Part shown: one piece after another, positions 1-12,118 of the stretch
Layout: each line of letters starts with the position of its first letter
How positions within the stretch are numbered: the stretch's first letter is position 1
Assembly (NCBI RefSeq): GCF_028401385.1
Contig: NZ_JAQOMR010000001.1
Span: 2,110,501 to 2,174,500, forward strand
Length of the DNA stretch: 64,000 nt
Direction of reading: 5' to 3'
Source: Marinicella algicola
GTDB lineage: Bacteria > Pseudomonadota > Gammaproteobacteria > Xanthomonadales > Marinicellaceae
Translations under genes and position numbers: made by a program
Notes under the pieces: generated by a model
What the model saw: only the letters and a program-made list of their open reading frames with translations
Database searches by the model: none
What the model was told of the DNA's origin: nothing

Positions 1-410
1 TTATCGATCGTGACATCAACCATGACACCTGGGAAAGCCTCGGAAAACCGTTTGAGGATCGTCGGCAGTATCCGCTCGCCGACATCATCGGTCGCACCGA
101 GACGGACCACGCCGTGCATATCCGGATGTCGGAAACGCGACATCGCCTCGTTTGAAAGAGCCAGCATGCGCCGCGCGTAATTCAGGAGAGTTTCGCCGCT
201 GCTGGTCAGGCGCACCGCACGTGCGTCGCGCACAAACAGCGAGACCCCGATCTGCTCCTCAAGCCGCTTGATCTGCATGGAAACCGCCGAAGGCGTGCGA
301 AAAACAATTTCTGCAGCCCCGGAAAAGCTGCCTGTTTCGGCGATCGCTACAAAGGTTCGCAGGATGTCATTGTCAAGAACCGGTAAGGGCGTTTGCAGAA
401 AGTTGGCCAT
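1..410 (-). CDS. LysR-family transcriptional regulator, N-terminal part (cut by window edge)
   Basis: The first 136 codons of a LysR-type regulator read without a break from the ATG at 408-410 to the window edge. Residues about 14-73 form the winged helix-turn-helix, with the family-typical stretches ETGSFSGAAE and SAVSMQIKRLEEQIG. Residues from about 95 (VRLGATDDVGERILP) begin the effector-binding domain. The rest lies outside the window. The gene is divergent from a 55-residue ORF at 533, with a gap of about 120 bases that probably holds both promoters; LysR proteins often control a divergent neighbour. The ligand cannot be inferred. Confidence 0.9.
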   Translation of the reverse strand, partial: MANFLQTPLPVLDNDILRTFVAIAETGSFSGAAEIVFRTPSAVSMQIKRLEEQIGVSLFVRDARAVRLTSSGETLLNYARRMLALSNEAMSRFRHPDMHGVVRLGATDDVGERILPTILKRFSEAFPGVMVDVTID

Positions 411-532
411 GGAAGCGCTCCATCAAATCAATTTTATTGACGAATACCATGACTACATTTCGTTTGATTGAATGTCAAATTCTCCTACCTTGTCGTCAGG
501 TCATCACGAAACACCTTGAAGGAGTAGGCGAC

Positions 533-700
533 ATGGGACTGTTCATTATCCTGAAGCATCTGGTTACCCCTCTTGCCCGGCTTGCCGAGCAGCGCGACGA
601 AGACGCCCGGCGGGCCCAACGTCAACGCAATCTCAACCGCATCCCACCGCACCTGCGTGACGACATTGTCGCGCGCGAAAAGCACTGGCAATACGACTGA
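533..700 (+). CDS. small basic protein, 55 aa, unknown function
   Basis: The ATG at 533 follows a good ribosome-binding site (AAGGAG, 519-524). The protein starts with a hydrophobic stretch (MGLFIILKHLVTPLARL) and continues into a charged, Arg-rich tail ending EKHWQYD. The tail (RNLNRIPPHLRDDI) loosely resembles the end of small DUF1127-type proteins, but I cannot assign the family. The in-frame ORF extends upstream to 437; I prefer 533 because of the ribosome-binding site. A clear terminator follows immediately at 704-739, which supports a real, separately transcribed small gene. It is divergent from the LysR regulator, which may control it. Confidence 0.6.
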   Translation: MGLFIILKHLVTPLARLAEQRDEDARRAQRQRNLNRIPPHLRDDIVAREKHWQYD

Positions 701-703
701 GAA

Positions 704-739
704 GATGGCCGCCATCGCCATGATCGGCGGCCGTCTTTT
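704..739 (+). terminator. Rho-independent terminator after the 55-aa gene
   Basis: A 10-bp stem (GATGGCCGCC paired with GGCGGCCGTC, one G-T wobble) is followed by TTTT. It starts four bases after the stop of the small gene at 533-700. The stretch from here to 971 shows no other gene I can support. Confidence 0.7.
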
Positions 740-971
740 CTGCAGTGCAGCAACAGTAGCCGAAATCGGCCCGCTAAAGGCCCGCCACAGGTCTCGATTT
801 GATGAAGAGCACGAGCAACGCATCATAAAAATCACATACCGGCACACGAACATCTTCTCAGGCGCATTTGTCTGTGTCAGTGTCGCAATCAGACTATTGG
901 CGACCATAATTCTTGCAGAAGTTAATTCTACAAGATCAGATTTCAGCTTCTACTGCGGCGGTGTATGCACA

Positions 972-1982
972 ATGGTGAGAGCATTCGTTTTCTATATGGT
1001 TCCGCAATTCTCCCTGCTACCCTTTTCGGGCGCCATCGATGTTTTGCGCATTGCCAACAGAATGCTGGGCTTTGACGCTTATCGGTGGCGGATTACCTCC
1101 GACAATGGCGCCAAGGTCACGTCGTCGAGCGGCATCGCGGTCGATCCGGACACCTCGCTTGCCGACGAGCGCCGTTTACTGATGGGCGAGAAGCGCCCAG
1201 ACCTCGTGCTGGTCTGTTCCGGCGTCAATGTTGACGATTACGACAACAAGTCTTTTGAAGCCTGGCTGCGCGAACTCAACAATCGCGGCTGCGGCATCGG
1301 CTCAATGTGCACAGCAACCTATCTTCTGGCACGCGCCGGTCTGCTCAAAGGTAAACGCTGTGCGATCCATTGGGAAAACATGCCGGGCTTTTGCGAAACC
1401 TATCCGGAAATCGACGCCCGTGCCGACCTGTTCGAGATTGATCGCAACATCTACACCTGCGCCGGCGGGACTGCGGCGATCGACATGATCCTGCACCTGG
1501 TCAGCCGGGAGTTCGGTGACGGGCTCGTGAACGCGATCTGCGAACAGACGCTTACCGATCGGGTGCGCCCCTCCACCGAACGCCAGCGCCTGCCGCTGCG
1601 CGCCCGGCTCGGTGTTCAGAACGGCAAGGTCATGCAGATCATCGAGTTGATGGAGGCCAATCTGGCGGAACCGCTGTCGCTGATTGAAATCGCTGATGCG
1701 GTCGGTCTGTCGCGTCGCCAGATAGAGCGGCTGTTTCGCCAGGAAATGGGCCGTTCTCCGGCGCGCTACTATCTGGAAATCCGGCTCGACCGCGCCCGAC
1801 GGCTGTTGGCGCAATCGACCATGCCGGTCGTTGACGTGGCTGTTGCCTGCGGTTTCGTATCCGCGTCGCACTTTTCCAAATGTTATCGCGAGATTTACCA
1901 GTGTTCACCGCAGCAGGAGCGTGCATTGCGCCGTCAAGCCCGCATGAGCGTACGCGAAACAACGCTCAGCCTTGCCGTCTGA
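972..1982 (+). CDS. GlxA-family transcriptional regulator (DJ-1/PfpI domain plus AraC HTH)
   Basis: A 336-residue regulator. Residues 1-170 form a class I glutamine-amidotransferase/DJ-1-like sensor domain: it begins VRAFVFYMVPQFSLLPFSGA, and the nucleophile-elbow Cys lies in GSMCTATYLLARAG near residue 112. Residues about 220-325 are an AraC-type double helix-turn-helix (SLIEIADAVGLSRRQIERLF, then VVDVAVACGFVSASHFSKCY). This architecture is shared with GbdR/CdhR/ArgR-type regulators of quaternary-amine or amino-acid catabolism, so a metabolite sensor is likely; the ligand is unknown. The open frame extends upstream to 573, but that part is non-homologous in appearance, so I start at the ATG at 972. 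It converges on prmA with a 12-base gap. Confidence 0.88.
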   Translation: MVRAFVFYMVPQFSLLPFSGAIDVLRIANRMLGFDAYRWRITSDNGAKVTSSSGIAVDPDTSLADERRLLMGEKRPDLVLVCSGVNVDDYDNKSFEAWLRELNNRGCGIGSMCTATYLLARAGLLKGKRCAIHWENMPGFCETYPEIDARADLFEIDRNIYTCAGGTAAIDMILHLVSREFGDGLVNAICEQTLTDRVRPSTERQRLPLRARLGVQNGKVMQIIELMEANLAEPLSLIEIADAVGLSRRQIERLFRQEMGRSPARYYLEIRLDRARRLLAQSTMPVVDVAVACGFVSASHFSKCYREIYQCSPQQERALRRQARMSVRETTLSLAV

Positions 1983-1994
1983 ACGAGCACCCGA

Positions 1995-2876
1995 TCAGCC
2001 CTTGAGCAGCAGCGTCACCCAGCCTTCGCGCCAATAGGTGCGCACATGCCGTATGCCCTGGGCATTATAGGCGGCAAGCACCTTCCAGCGCTGGGTCTCC
2101 AGAATACCCGACAGGATCACCGATCCGCCGGGAGCAAGGTTGGCGCGCACGCCGGGCGCCAGCTTCATCAGCGGGCGGGCGAGAATATTGGCGATTACAA
2201 GGTCGAACGGGCCATGTTCCGCAAACGCAGCATTGTGAAACCCCGGCGCGGTGACGAAATCGACACCTGATACAATACCGTTTTGCCGCGCATTGCTGCG
2301 CGCAACCCGAACAGCAACCGCATCGATATCGGTCGCCAGAACGGGAATGGGCCGGAGCTTGCGCACAGCCATTGCCAGAACACCGGTGCCCGTACCGAGA
2401 TCCAGCGCGTTTCGCGGGGCTTCGGCTTTCAACACCGTGTCGATCATCTCCAGGCAGCCTGAGGTGGTACCGTGGTGGCCCGTACCAAACGCCTGCCCCG
2501 CCTCGATCTGCAGCGCGATATCACCCGTATGACGGCGCTCCCGGTCATGGGCGCCATGCACCAGAAAACGGCCGGCCCGCACGGGCTTCAGCCCTTCCAA
2601 CGATTTTGCGATCCAGTCAATCTCGGGAATAATTTCCTTTTCGACAGCTGGCCTTTCGTCTGGTGTGAAGATCTCCAGCGCGGCATCAAACACCTGCCGG
2701 AGCGCATCTTCCTCTTGCGCCTCAAGGTAGACAGAGGCTTCCCAGATACAGGCCTTCTCTTCGATTTCCATCGTCGCCAGCGCGTAGGGTGCCTCGCCAA
2801 GCAACTCCGAAAGCGCATCAAGAACGCGGCCCGCGCCAGCTTCATCGGTGGTAACGTAAAGACGGATCTGGCTCAC
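1995..2876 (-). CDS. prmA: ribosomal protein L11 methyltransferase
   Basis: An intact 293-residue SAM-dependent methyltransferase that trimethylates ribosomal protein L11 in the cytoplasm. The N-terminal substrate-recognition domain (residues 1-110) precedes a Rossmann-fold catalytic domain containing AFGTGHHGTTSGCLEM, the SAM-binding loop DLGTGTGVLAMA near residue 160 and the downstream motif NILARPLMKLAP. Length and motif order match PrmA. It lies downstream of the SCO gene on the same strand (gap about 73 bases). Confidence 0.95.
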   Translation of the reverse strand: MSQIRLYVTTDEAGAGRVLDALSELLGEAPYALATMEIEEKACIWEASVYLEAQEEDALRQVFDAALEIFTPDERPAVEKEIIPEIDWIAKSLEGLKPVRAGRFLVHGAHDRERRHTGDIALQIEAGQAFGTGHHGTTSGCLEMIDTVLKAEAPRNALDLGTGTGVLAMAVRKLRPIPVLATDIDAVAVRVARSNARQNGIVSGVDFVTAPGFHNAAFAEHGPFDLVIANILARPLMKLAPGVRANLAPGGSVILSGILETQRWKVLAAYNAQGIRHVRTYWREGWVTLLLKG

Positions 2877-2949
2877 TTGTTCTTGCCTTTTCTGCTAACG
2901 GCGGGTCTATCGGTTGGCGATACTGCCGCAGGCCCGTCAAGGCAAGCCC

Positions 2950-3546
2950 TCAATCGAGAAGGTTTTGAAGCTTCTGTACAGCGACATCCGGGTTTTCGCC
3001 ATAAGCGATCGTGCCTTGGAGCACGCCGCCGTCGTCCAGCAGGAACACCGACGCGTTGTGATCCATGGTGTAGTCACCATCGGGCTGGTCGGGGTCAAGT
3101 GGCACTTTCTTGTAGTAGATGCCGAATTCGTCGACCATCGCCAGCACTTTTTCCGGGTCACCGGAAATCGAGATCGATCCGGTCAGAGACATTGGAAATA
3201 TAACGCTGCATCATTTCCGGCGTATCGCGCTCGGGATCGACGGTGATCCAGTAAGCGTTGATCCGGTCGCCATCTGGATCGACCTCATGAAGCCAGCCAT
3301 TCATCTCGTAAAGTGTCGTCGGGCAAACTTCCGGGCAATGGGTGAAGCCGAAGAAGATCGCCGTCGGCTTGTTTCTCAGTGCCTGTTCTGTGATCGTGGA
3401 GCCGTCCCCGCAGTCAGCTGGAATTCGGGTCCAAAGGGGACGTTCATCATCTCCTCATTGGTCTTGCCGATTTCATAAATCAGCCAAACGATCAGACCGC
3501 AGATCACGATCACCGATGCCCAGAGCACACGCCGGAACGTTTTCAT
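2950..3546 (-). CDS. SCO1/SenC/PrrC-family copper protein (two frame breaks)
   Basis: A membrane-anchored thioredoxin-fold protein of the SCO family, which delivers copper to cytochrome oxidase or acts in redox homeostasis. It starts at the ATG at 3546 with an N-terminal anchor (RRVLWASVIVICGLIVWLIY). The copper-binding CxxxC lies in GFTHCPEVCPTTLYEM and the conserved His in YTMDHNASVFLLDD. Two frame breaks interrupt the reading: one at the C-run 3406-3409 (one base apparently missing), and one near 3170-3185 between the ERDTPEMMQRY segment and the ISGDPEKVLAMV segment. Both halves match the family in order, so I read this as one intact gene with sequence errors. Confidence 0.8.
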
Positions 3547-3574
3547 ATCTCATTCCCTGTCAGGCCGACCGGCC

Positions 3575-4112
3575 TCATTTTTCCAGCAGACCGTGCCTGC
3601 GATGCCATTCCTCGATCGACAGTTCGGGATAACCTTCGAACTGCACATGCCCCTCACCTTCGGGCACGTCGACCCAACCGGCCTTCGATCCAAGCATGAT
3701 ATGCACGATCTCCGGTGGTCGGGGCAAGGGGTGTCAACCACAGAGGCAACCGGGTGAACCAGCTTCGGCCAGCGTGGGTCATAGAGGTAGAGTGCACTGC
3801 CACAAGCGCCGCAGAAATGCCGCTCGGCCTCGCTCTCGCCGTTATGGATACGGGCATGGTAGAAACGCTTGTGCTCCCCACCCGAGATCGAAAGTGTTTC
3901 GGCATCCGCGGCCAGGTTGATGGCATAGCCCCGCCCCCGCCGGATTTCCGGCATATGCTGCAATAGCAACGCATATAGGGATAAGGCGTTTTGCTCTCAA
4001 CTGAAAAGTGCGTTTTGCCGCACTGGCAACTACAATCGAGTCTGATGGTCTCTCTCCCTGTCCAGATGCGTTTGGAGCCCTTACTCCGGTGCACCGTTTT
4101 CCCAGACGACAT
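3575..4112 (-). CDS. GFA/CENP-V-fold zinc protein (two frame breaks)
   Basis: A small Zn-binding protein of the glutathione-dependent formaldehyde-activating (GFA) fold. The Cys ligands are visible as CSCQCGKTHF, MRCYCSICRKSGGGG and HFCGACGSALYLYDPRW. Reading it whole needs one extra base at each of two runs, 3929-3932 and 3728-3731; the restored C-terminus reads SIEEWHRRHGLLEK and stops at 3575. The start is uncertain: the only ATG in frame (4112) overlaps creA by 32 bases, and homologues begin close to IRLDCSCQCG, so the true start may be further in. The substrate is unknown; many GFA-fold proteins are not formaldehyde enzymes. Confidence 0.72.
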
Positions 4113-4566
4113 CCTGTCCGTAAAGCGGAACCGTCGACATCGACATCTTGGCCGAACCCTCGGTGATCTCGCGCGTATGGGCGAGATAGATCAGCGTTTC
4201 GTTGCTGCGGTCGTAAATCCGGTTGATCACCAGATTTTTGAAGATCAGTGAGCGTCCCTGTTTGAAGACTTCCTCGCCATCCTTGTCGAGATCGATATCG
4301 CCGATCCGGATCGCGCCGGTCTGGCGGCAGGCGATGGAGGAGTTTGACGGATCCTCGAACCAGTTGCCCTTTGAAAGCCTGTCGATCATCGAGCGGTCGA
4401 AATAGGCGATATGGCAGGTTACGCCCTCGATTTCCGGGTCATGCAGCGCATCGATCTCGATATCATTGCCGACCCAGTCGACGCCAACCTCACCGATCTG
4501 CTCAGCGCTGGCTGCCGACGCCATGAGAGCCAGCCCCGCAACAAGGGAAACGAGATATGCACGCAT
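4081..4566 (-). CDS. creA: CreA-family periplasmic protein
   Basis: A 161-residue protein with a clear signal peptide (MRAYLVSLVAGLALMASAASA, cleavage before EQIGEV). The mature part carries family-typical sequence: GNDIEIDALHDPEIEGVTCH, then RGLSK/CRQTGAIRI-type segments and LIYLAHTREITEGSAK. CreA is widespread in proteobacteria and its molecular role is not established. The open frame extends nine codons upstream, but starting at 4566 puts the signal peptide at the N-terminus. It reads intact. Confidence 0.85.
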   Translation of the reverse strand: MRAYLVSLVAGLALMASAASAEQIGEVGVDWVGNDIEIDALHDPEIEGVTCHIAYFDRSMIDRLSKGNWFEDPSNSSIACRQTGAIRIGDIDLDKDGEEVFKQGRSLIFKNLVINRIYDRSNETLIYLAHTREITEGSAKMSMSTVPLYGQDVVWENGAPE

Positions 4567-4653
4567 GACCGCACTCCATCCATTAGCATTCATTGTAATC
4601 TCTCTGGAGATAGGTGCGCAGGCGTGGTTTGCAAGCGGTCACCGAACGGTTCA

Positions 4654-6836
<2,183 letters not shown>

Positions 6837-6865
6837 TTAGAGCATTTGGTTCCGGGTCGGCAAGT

Positions 6866-7719
6866 TCAAAGACCGGCGGAGGCGGAAAGCCCTTCGCCGG
6901 GATCAATACCACCCTTCAAAACAGCGGTGTTGAGAAGTGCTGTCAGCGGCAAATGATCAGACGCCGCCCGCGCCAGCAGCGAATCATGGACGGTGAGATC
7001 GGCGACAAGACCGTCGCGATTGGCGATGATCCGGTCGAGCGCCAGCACCGGCCAGCGGGCGGGAAAGCTCGCGCGCGCCGGCGGCAGTGATCCGAAGGCC
7101 TGCTCGAACCGCTTCAACGCAGAGCCGTCACCGAGCCGCCATTCATTCATGTCGCCCATAATGACAGAGGGCGCTTCGACACGGCGCCCGAGAAGCCCGA
7201 TAATGTGATCAGCCTGCTGGCGCCGCGCCCAGCGCAAAAGCCCGAGATGGACCGCGGCAACCCTGAGCGAAATACCATTATTGAGCGCAATATCTGTGAC
7301 CAGCGCGCCGCGCGGCTCAAGCCCCGGCAGCTTTTCGCGGTGGATATCGCGCACCGCGCCATCACGAAAAAGCAGCACATTGCCATGCCAGCCATGGGCG
7401 CGCGCACTGGCCTGCGCGGGAACAGCGATCAGTCCGGTCTCCGCCTCGATCTGCTTCAGGTCCAGCAGGCCTGTGCGTTCGCCAAACCGTGTATCGGCTT
7501 CCTGCAAAGCAATCAGATCGGGGCTGATCTCGCGAATCACCTCGAAAATCCGATCCGGATCAAACCGGCCGTCGACCCCGATACATTTGTGCACATTGTA
7601 TGTCGCAACCTTCAGACCATCCCCTCCATGGGGATGGCCTTGTCCGGGCGTTTTCCGTTTTCGCGGAAGGACCGCATGACAGCATTGGCAAGGGGCGATT
7701 TGATCGGGCGCATCTTCAT
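6866..7719 (-). CDS. endonuclease/exonuclease/phosphatase-family protein (one frame break)
   Basis: An EEP-superfamily metal-dependent phosphodiesterase or phosphatase. Motifs seen: ATYNVHKCIGVDGRFDPDRI (metal-binding Asn), SPDLIALQEADTRFG (catalytic Glu), GDMNEWRLGDG and ASDHLPLTALL (His). An N-terminal extension begins at the ATG at 7719 (MKMRPIKSPLANAVMRSF). It is joined to the catalytic domain only if one base is added in the C-run 7621-7624, giving PMEGDGLKVATYNV. It follows the cardiolipin synthase by about 46 bases on the same strand, so a joint role in membrane lipid turnover is possible, but the substrate is not predictable. Confidence 0.82.
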
Positions 7720-7765
7720 GACTTCAGGAGAGTTATCGGCTTACGGGATGTATATTGGAAGTGTT

Positions 7766-9220
7766 TCAGAGATACGGCAAGCCCAGCCACAGGATCCGGT
7801 CCCGCAAACGATAGGCGAAGGGCCGTGCTCTCAGCGCCTCAAGCGTCACCTGTGTCGAGCGCTCCCGTGCCGCGGCAATCCTTGCCTCGATTTCATCCGC
7901 AAAGCCGGCATCAAACACCTCAAGATCGGTTTCGAAGTTCAGCCTGAGAGACCGTGAGTCCATGTTGGAGGAGCCGAGATAAGACCATTTTCCGTCAACA
8001 CTCATCAGTTTTGAATGGTTGAACGGCCCGTTATCGCGCCAGATCCGGCAGCCATATTCGATGATCTCGTCAAACTGCGCCGTCATGGCCCGGTCCACGA
8101 GCCCGAGATTGTTCTTGCCCGGCACGATGATATCGACAACGACACCACGCCGCGCCGCCGTGGCAAGCGCCGATACGAGATCCCGGTCCGGCAGGAAATA
8201 GGGCGACATGATCAGCACCCGGTCCTCGGCAACCGAAAGCGCGCCCATGATCATGTTGTTGTTGTTGGAAAGATTGCGATCCGGGCCAGACGGCACCACA
8301 CGGGCCACAAGGTCATTCTCATCGGCCGGTGTTTCGGCAATCTGCCAGGCGTCGCCGTCGAGGGTCTCATGGGTCTCAAAATACCAGTCGGCGGCGGCGA
8401 CAGCGTAGTAATCCGCGACGGCAGCACCTTTGAGCATAAAATGGGTATCCTGCGCAGCGTTCGGTCCGGTAAAGGCTGCTCGGATGTTCATGCCACCGGC
8501 AAACACCGTCTCACCATCGACAACCAGAATCTTACGGTGGGTTCTGAGGTTCGCGTAGGGAAGCCGAAGCCGCAGCAAAACCGCACCGTTGAAGGTGGCA
8601 ACGCGAATGCCGTTTTCACGCAGAAGTCCGGTGATGCGTGGCCGCGAATAACGCGCGCCGATGGAATCGACGAGGATCCGCACCTCGACACCGCGTTTGA
8701 CGGCATTGGACAGGCTTTCGACAAAGCGTCGGCCGATGGCATCGCTGTCGAAAATATAGGTCTGGAGCAGGATCGACCGCTCGGCCTTGTCGATCGCCTC
8801 CAGCATCGCTGCATAGGCCTCGTCTCCGGTCTCCAGCAGGTGGACTTTGTTGCCGGCCGTCGCGGGCATGCCGGTCACGGTATTGCCGAGTATCCAGAGC
8901 CCGCCCATGCGCGGCCCCAGGGCGCTGACAACCCGGTCGCGATCGATCTTGTGTTTCTGCTCTTCATGTGCCACCGCATCGGGCACGCTTTCCCGCTTGT
9001 CGCGCACCGATTGCCGCCGCATACGGTTGATGCCCGCAACCGCATAGATCGCAGCCCCCAGGATCGGCGAAAGCATGATCACACCAACCCAGCCGATTGC
9101 AGCGCGCACCTCGTCCTTGGTCATGGTGGCGTGGATCGCCGCCGTTGCACCGAGGATGAAGGAAAGCACCGCCAGAATATGTGGCCAGTAGTGTTCCAGA
9201 AAAACATTCATAAAGGGCAA
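7766..9220 (-). CDS. cls: cardiolipin synthase (phospholipase D superfamily)
   Basis: An intact 484-residue membrane enzyme condensing two phosphatidylglycerols to cardiolipin. Two transmembrane helices (about residues 12-31 and 38-62) anchor it to the inner membrane. The two HKD catalytic motifs of the phospholipase D superfamily are complete: His228 in HRKILVVDGETVFAGG and His402 in HSKLMSVDGKWSYLGSSNMD. In the rhizobial gene orders I know, recN is followed closely by ligA; here cls and an EEP gene stand between them. Confidence 0.92.
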   Translation of the reverse strand: MPFMNVFLEHYWPHILAVLSFILGATAAIHATMTKDEVRAAIGWVGVIMLSPILGAAIYAVAGINRMRRQSVRDKRESVPDAVAHEEQKHKIDRDRVVSALGPRMGGLWILGNTVTGMPATAGNKVHLLETGDEAYAAMLEAIDKAERSILLQTYIFDSDAIGRRFVESLSNAVKRGVEVRILVDSIGARYSRPRITGLLRENGIRVATFNGAVLLRLRLPYANLRTHRKILVVDGETVFAGGMNIRAAFTGPNAAQDTHFMLKGAAVADYYAVAAADWYFETHETLDGDAWQIAETPADENDLVARVVPSGPDRNLSNNNNMIMGALSVAEDRVLIMSPYFLPDRDLVSALATAARRGVVVDIIVPGKNNLGLVDRAMTAQFDEIIEYGCRIWRDNGPFNHSKLMSVDGKWSYLGSSNMDSRSLRLNFETDLEVFDAGFADEIEARIAAARERSTQVTLEALRARPFAYRLRDRILWLGLPYL

Positions 9221-9299
9221 TTCCGTTGGTTTGGCGCATTGTGCCCGCCGGTTCCGGCGTGGCCCGGGGCTGACGTTATATCAGCTTGCTTGAAAATTA

Positions 9300-10974
9300 T
9301 CAGCTATCGCCCGAAAGAAGCTTTGCCGCAGCAGCGCGGGCTTCTGCCGTCACGCTGGCACCGGCCAGCATGCGGGCAATCTCTTCCTGGCGCTCTTCGG
9401 GCCCGATTACGGCAACGCGGGTTGCCACCGCCTCATTCTTGCCCTTGCCATTGCTGGCCTTGGAAATGAGATAGTGTCCCCTGGCGCGCGCGGCCGCCTG
9501 CGGTGCATGTGTCACCGAGAGAACCTGAACATTTTCGGAAAGCCGGCGCAAGCGTTGACCGATAGCATCGGCCACAGCACCGCCGACACCGGTGTCGATC
9601 TCGTCAAACACAAGCGTCGGGGCTGATCCCTTGTCGGCAAGCGCCACCTTCAGCGCCAGCAGGAAACGCGAAAGCTCGCCGCCCGAGGCCACCTTCATGA
9701 TCGGTCCGGGTCGCGTACCCGGGTTGGTCTGGACCTCGAAGGAAACCGTGTCTATACCCTCGGCTCCTGCATTCTCCGGGTCGCATGTTACCGCGACGGT
9801 AAAGCGCGCGCGCTCCAGCTTCAGCGCCGGTAACTCGGCCATCACAGACGCCGAAAGCTGCTCGGCTGCCTTTGCGCGATCACCGGAAAGCCTCTGTGCT
9901 TTCTCGAAATAGGATTTTTGCGCCGACTTGGCTTCGGCGACCAGCACCTCCAGCCGCGCCTCGCCGGCATCCAGTTCGTCGAGATCGGCCACCATCCGTT
10001 CGGCAAGTGCCGGAAGCTCGGTCACAGGCACGTTGTATTTGCGCGCCGCACCTCTGAGGGCAAAAGCCGCTCCTCCGTTCGCTCCAGCTCCTGCGGATCG
10101 AAGGCGGCGCGTTCGAGTGCGGCTTCGACCTCCATCTGCGCGCTGGAAAGCTGTTCAAGCGCTGCATCGAGCAGGTTGACTGAATCTTCGAGAAGACCCG
10201 GCGCCTCATGCGACTTGCGCTCCAGCCGCCTGACCAGCGACGCGATCATCGGCACAGGAGAACCGTTGCCGTTCAGAAACTCCAGCGCCTCGGAAATGTC
10301 GCCGGCAATACGCTCGGATTTCATCATCGTGGCACGCCGCTCGGCCAGTCTCGTCCTCTTCACCGTCAACGGGGAAAGCGCCTGCAACTCCTCAACCGAG
10401 GAACGCAGGAAATCAGCCTCCCGTTCAGCCTCTTCGATCTGGGCGCGGTGCTTTTTCAGCCGTCGCTCGGCATCGCGCCAGGCGCGATGGAGCGCACTGA
10501 CGGTCTCGACATCGCCGGAAAGCCCGCCGAAAGCATCGAGAAGCCGGCGATGGCCGTCGGTGTCGATCAGCGCCCGCTCGTCATGCTGGCCGTGAATTTC
10601 CACCATAAGCCGGCCGGCCTGACGCATCAGCTGGACGCTGACCGACTGATCGTTGATGAAAGCACGGGTGCGCCCGTCGGCCGACTGCATCCGCCGGAAA
10701 ATCAGGTCGCCCTCGTCATCCAGATCGTTTTCGCGCAGCAGAAGGCGCACCGGATGCTCCATACCGACATCGAAAACGGCGATCACCTGGCCTGAATCCT
10801 GGCCGTGACGCACAAGTGAGCCGTCTCCGCGGGCGCCGAGCGCCAGCGAAAGGCTGTCGAGCAGGATGGATTTGCCGGCGCCGGTCTCCCGGTCAGAACC
10901 GAAAGACCGTCGCCGAGATCAAGTTCCAGCCGCTCGATCAAAACGATGTCTCGAATGGAAAGCTGGACTAGCAT
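9300..10974 (-). CDS. recN: DNA repair protein RecN (two frame breaks)
   Basis: An SMC-like ATPase of double-strand-break repair, about 558 residues. The N-terminus MLVQLSIRDIVLIERLEL leads to the Walker A motif, which reads GETGAGKSILLDSL only after one base is added at the run 10888-10890. A coiled-coil middle follows, and after a second break at the A-run 10062-10065 come the signature region, the Walker B stretch LVFDEIDTGVGGAVADAIG and VLSVTHAPQAAARA. Both breaks fit single missing bases in homopolymers. It is downstream of bamD by 35 bases and probably co-transcribed. Confidence 0.92.
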
Positions 10975-11009
10975 TGTTGTGTTCGCGCCCTGGCGAAAAG
11001 CCGGTTGAA

Positions 11010-11850
11010 CTAATTCGGCATAGCGTCGGCGACAGAAGAGCCGCGGCCGGCCGATTTTGGCTGAATACCCTGTTTGTTCAGCAGGTTGTAAGCCCTCTGA
11101 TACCAGACGCTGTCGGGATAATTGAGGCCGAGAACCCAGGCAGCATTCTGCGCTTCGGGAATGACGCCCATGGCGTAATAGGCTTCGACCAGCCGTTCCA
11201 GCGCCTCTTCGATCTGGTTGGTGTCGGAATATTCCTCAACCACGCTGTTAAAGCGTGAAATCGCAGCAACATAATCCTTGCGCTCAAGATAATAGCGGCC
11301 CACCTGCATGTCCTTGCCGGCAAGCTGGTCGCGCGCGTAGCGGATCTTGGCCCGCGCATCGGAGACGTATTCAGAATCGGGATAATTGTCGACGACAGCC
11401 TGCATTGCCACGATGGTGCTTTCCGCAGCCCCCTGATCCTGAGTTACGTCGACAATCTCCTTCGAATAGGCAAGACCGACCAGATACTGAGCGTAGGCCG
11501 CATCTGCCGAATTCGGATAGAGCTTGAGATAGCGCCTGCCTGAAGAGACCGCCGCTTCATATTTGCGCGAACGATACTGGAGGTAGGTCTGCATGATCAG
11601 CGCCTGACGCGCATAGTCGGAGAGCGGGTTCTGATCCTGGATTGCCTGGAACTTTCTCAGCGCTTCGCTGACCTTGCCAGCGTTGACGTTGGCGAGCGCC
11701 TCGTCATAAAGCTGCTGCGGCGGGTCCGATTCTGTACTGAAGCGTCGTGATATCCACGTCTTTGTTTCTGGAGCATCCGGCAAGAACAATGCTCGCTCCG
11801 AGAACTATGGCGACGGGAAGAGACGCTGCGCGAAACGCTCCGTCATTCAT
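11010..11850 (-). CDS. bamD: outer-membrane assembly lipoprotein BamD (one frame break)
   Basis: An essential lipoprotein of the Bam complex, which inserts beta-barrel proteins in the outer membrane. The ATG at 11850 gives a lipoprotein signal whose lipobox ends VLAGC, then RNKDVDITTL. The mature part is TPR-rich: DPPQQLYDEALANVNAGK, NPLSDYARQALIMQTYLQYR and KYEAAVSSGRRYLKLYPNS. Lipobox and TPR part lie in different frames; the break is near 11731-11738. The 268-base gap to lpxC (11851-12118) contains no gene. It holds a weak promoter-like pair on the minus strand (TTGAGA at 11953-11958 and TATGCG at 11929-11934, spacing 18). Confidence 0.92.
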
Positions 11851-12118
11851 TCGTTTTTGGTACCAGCCATTCTTCGAGCCCCATTTACAGCGTCTATGGA
11901 ACGCATTTCAAAGTCGAACGTCGTTTTACGCATATCCGGCCGGCAAGAGCAATCTCAAGCCACCGAAAACGCATAAGTTTCTGTGGCATCGATACAGGTT
12001 CGGCGCGGGATTTTCCAATGAAAAACACGCAGTCGGCATCAGCGAACCATCGCTCAACATGGAAATACCGACGCCCATCAGACGCCGGCATGACCGCATT
12101 TTCGATTGGTTTTGAGTA

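Noticed and set aside
573..971. In-frame upstream extension of the GlxA-type regulator
   Set aside because: It crosses the 55-aa gene in another frame and the terminator at 704-739, and has no family sequence; the ATG at 972 begins the conserved domain.
8015..9469. Long plus-strand ORF (484 codons) opposite cls
   Set aside because: It is an antisense shadow of cls, which has both HKD motifs intact.
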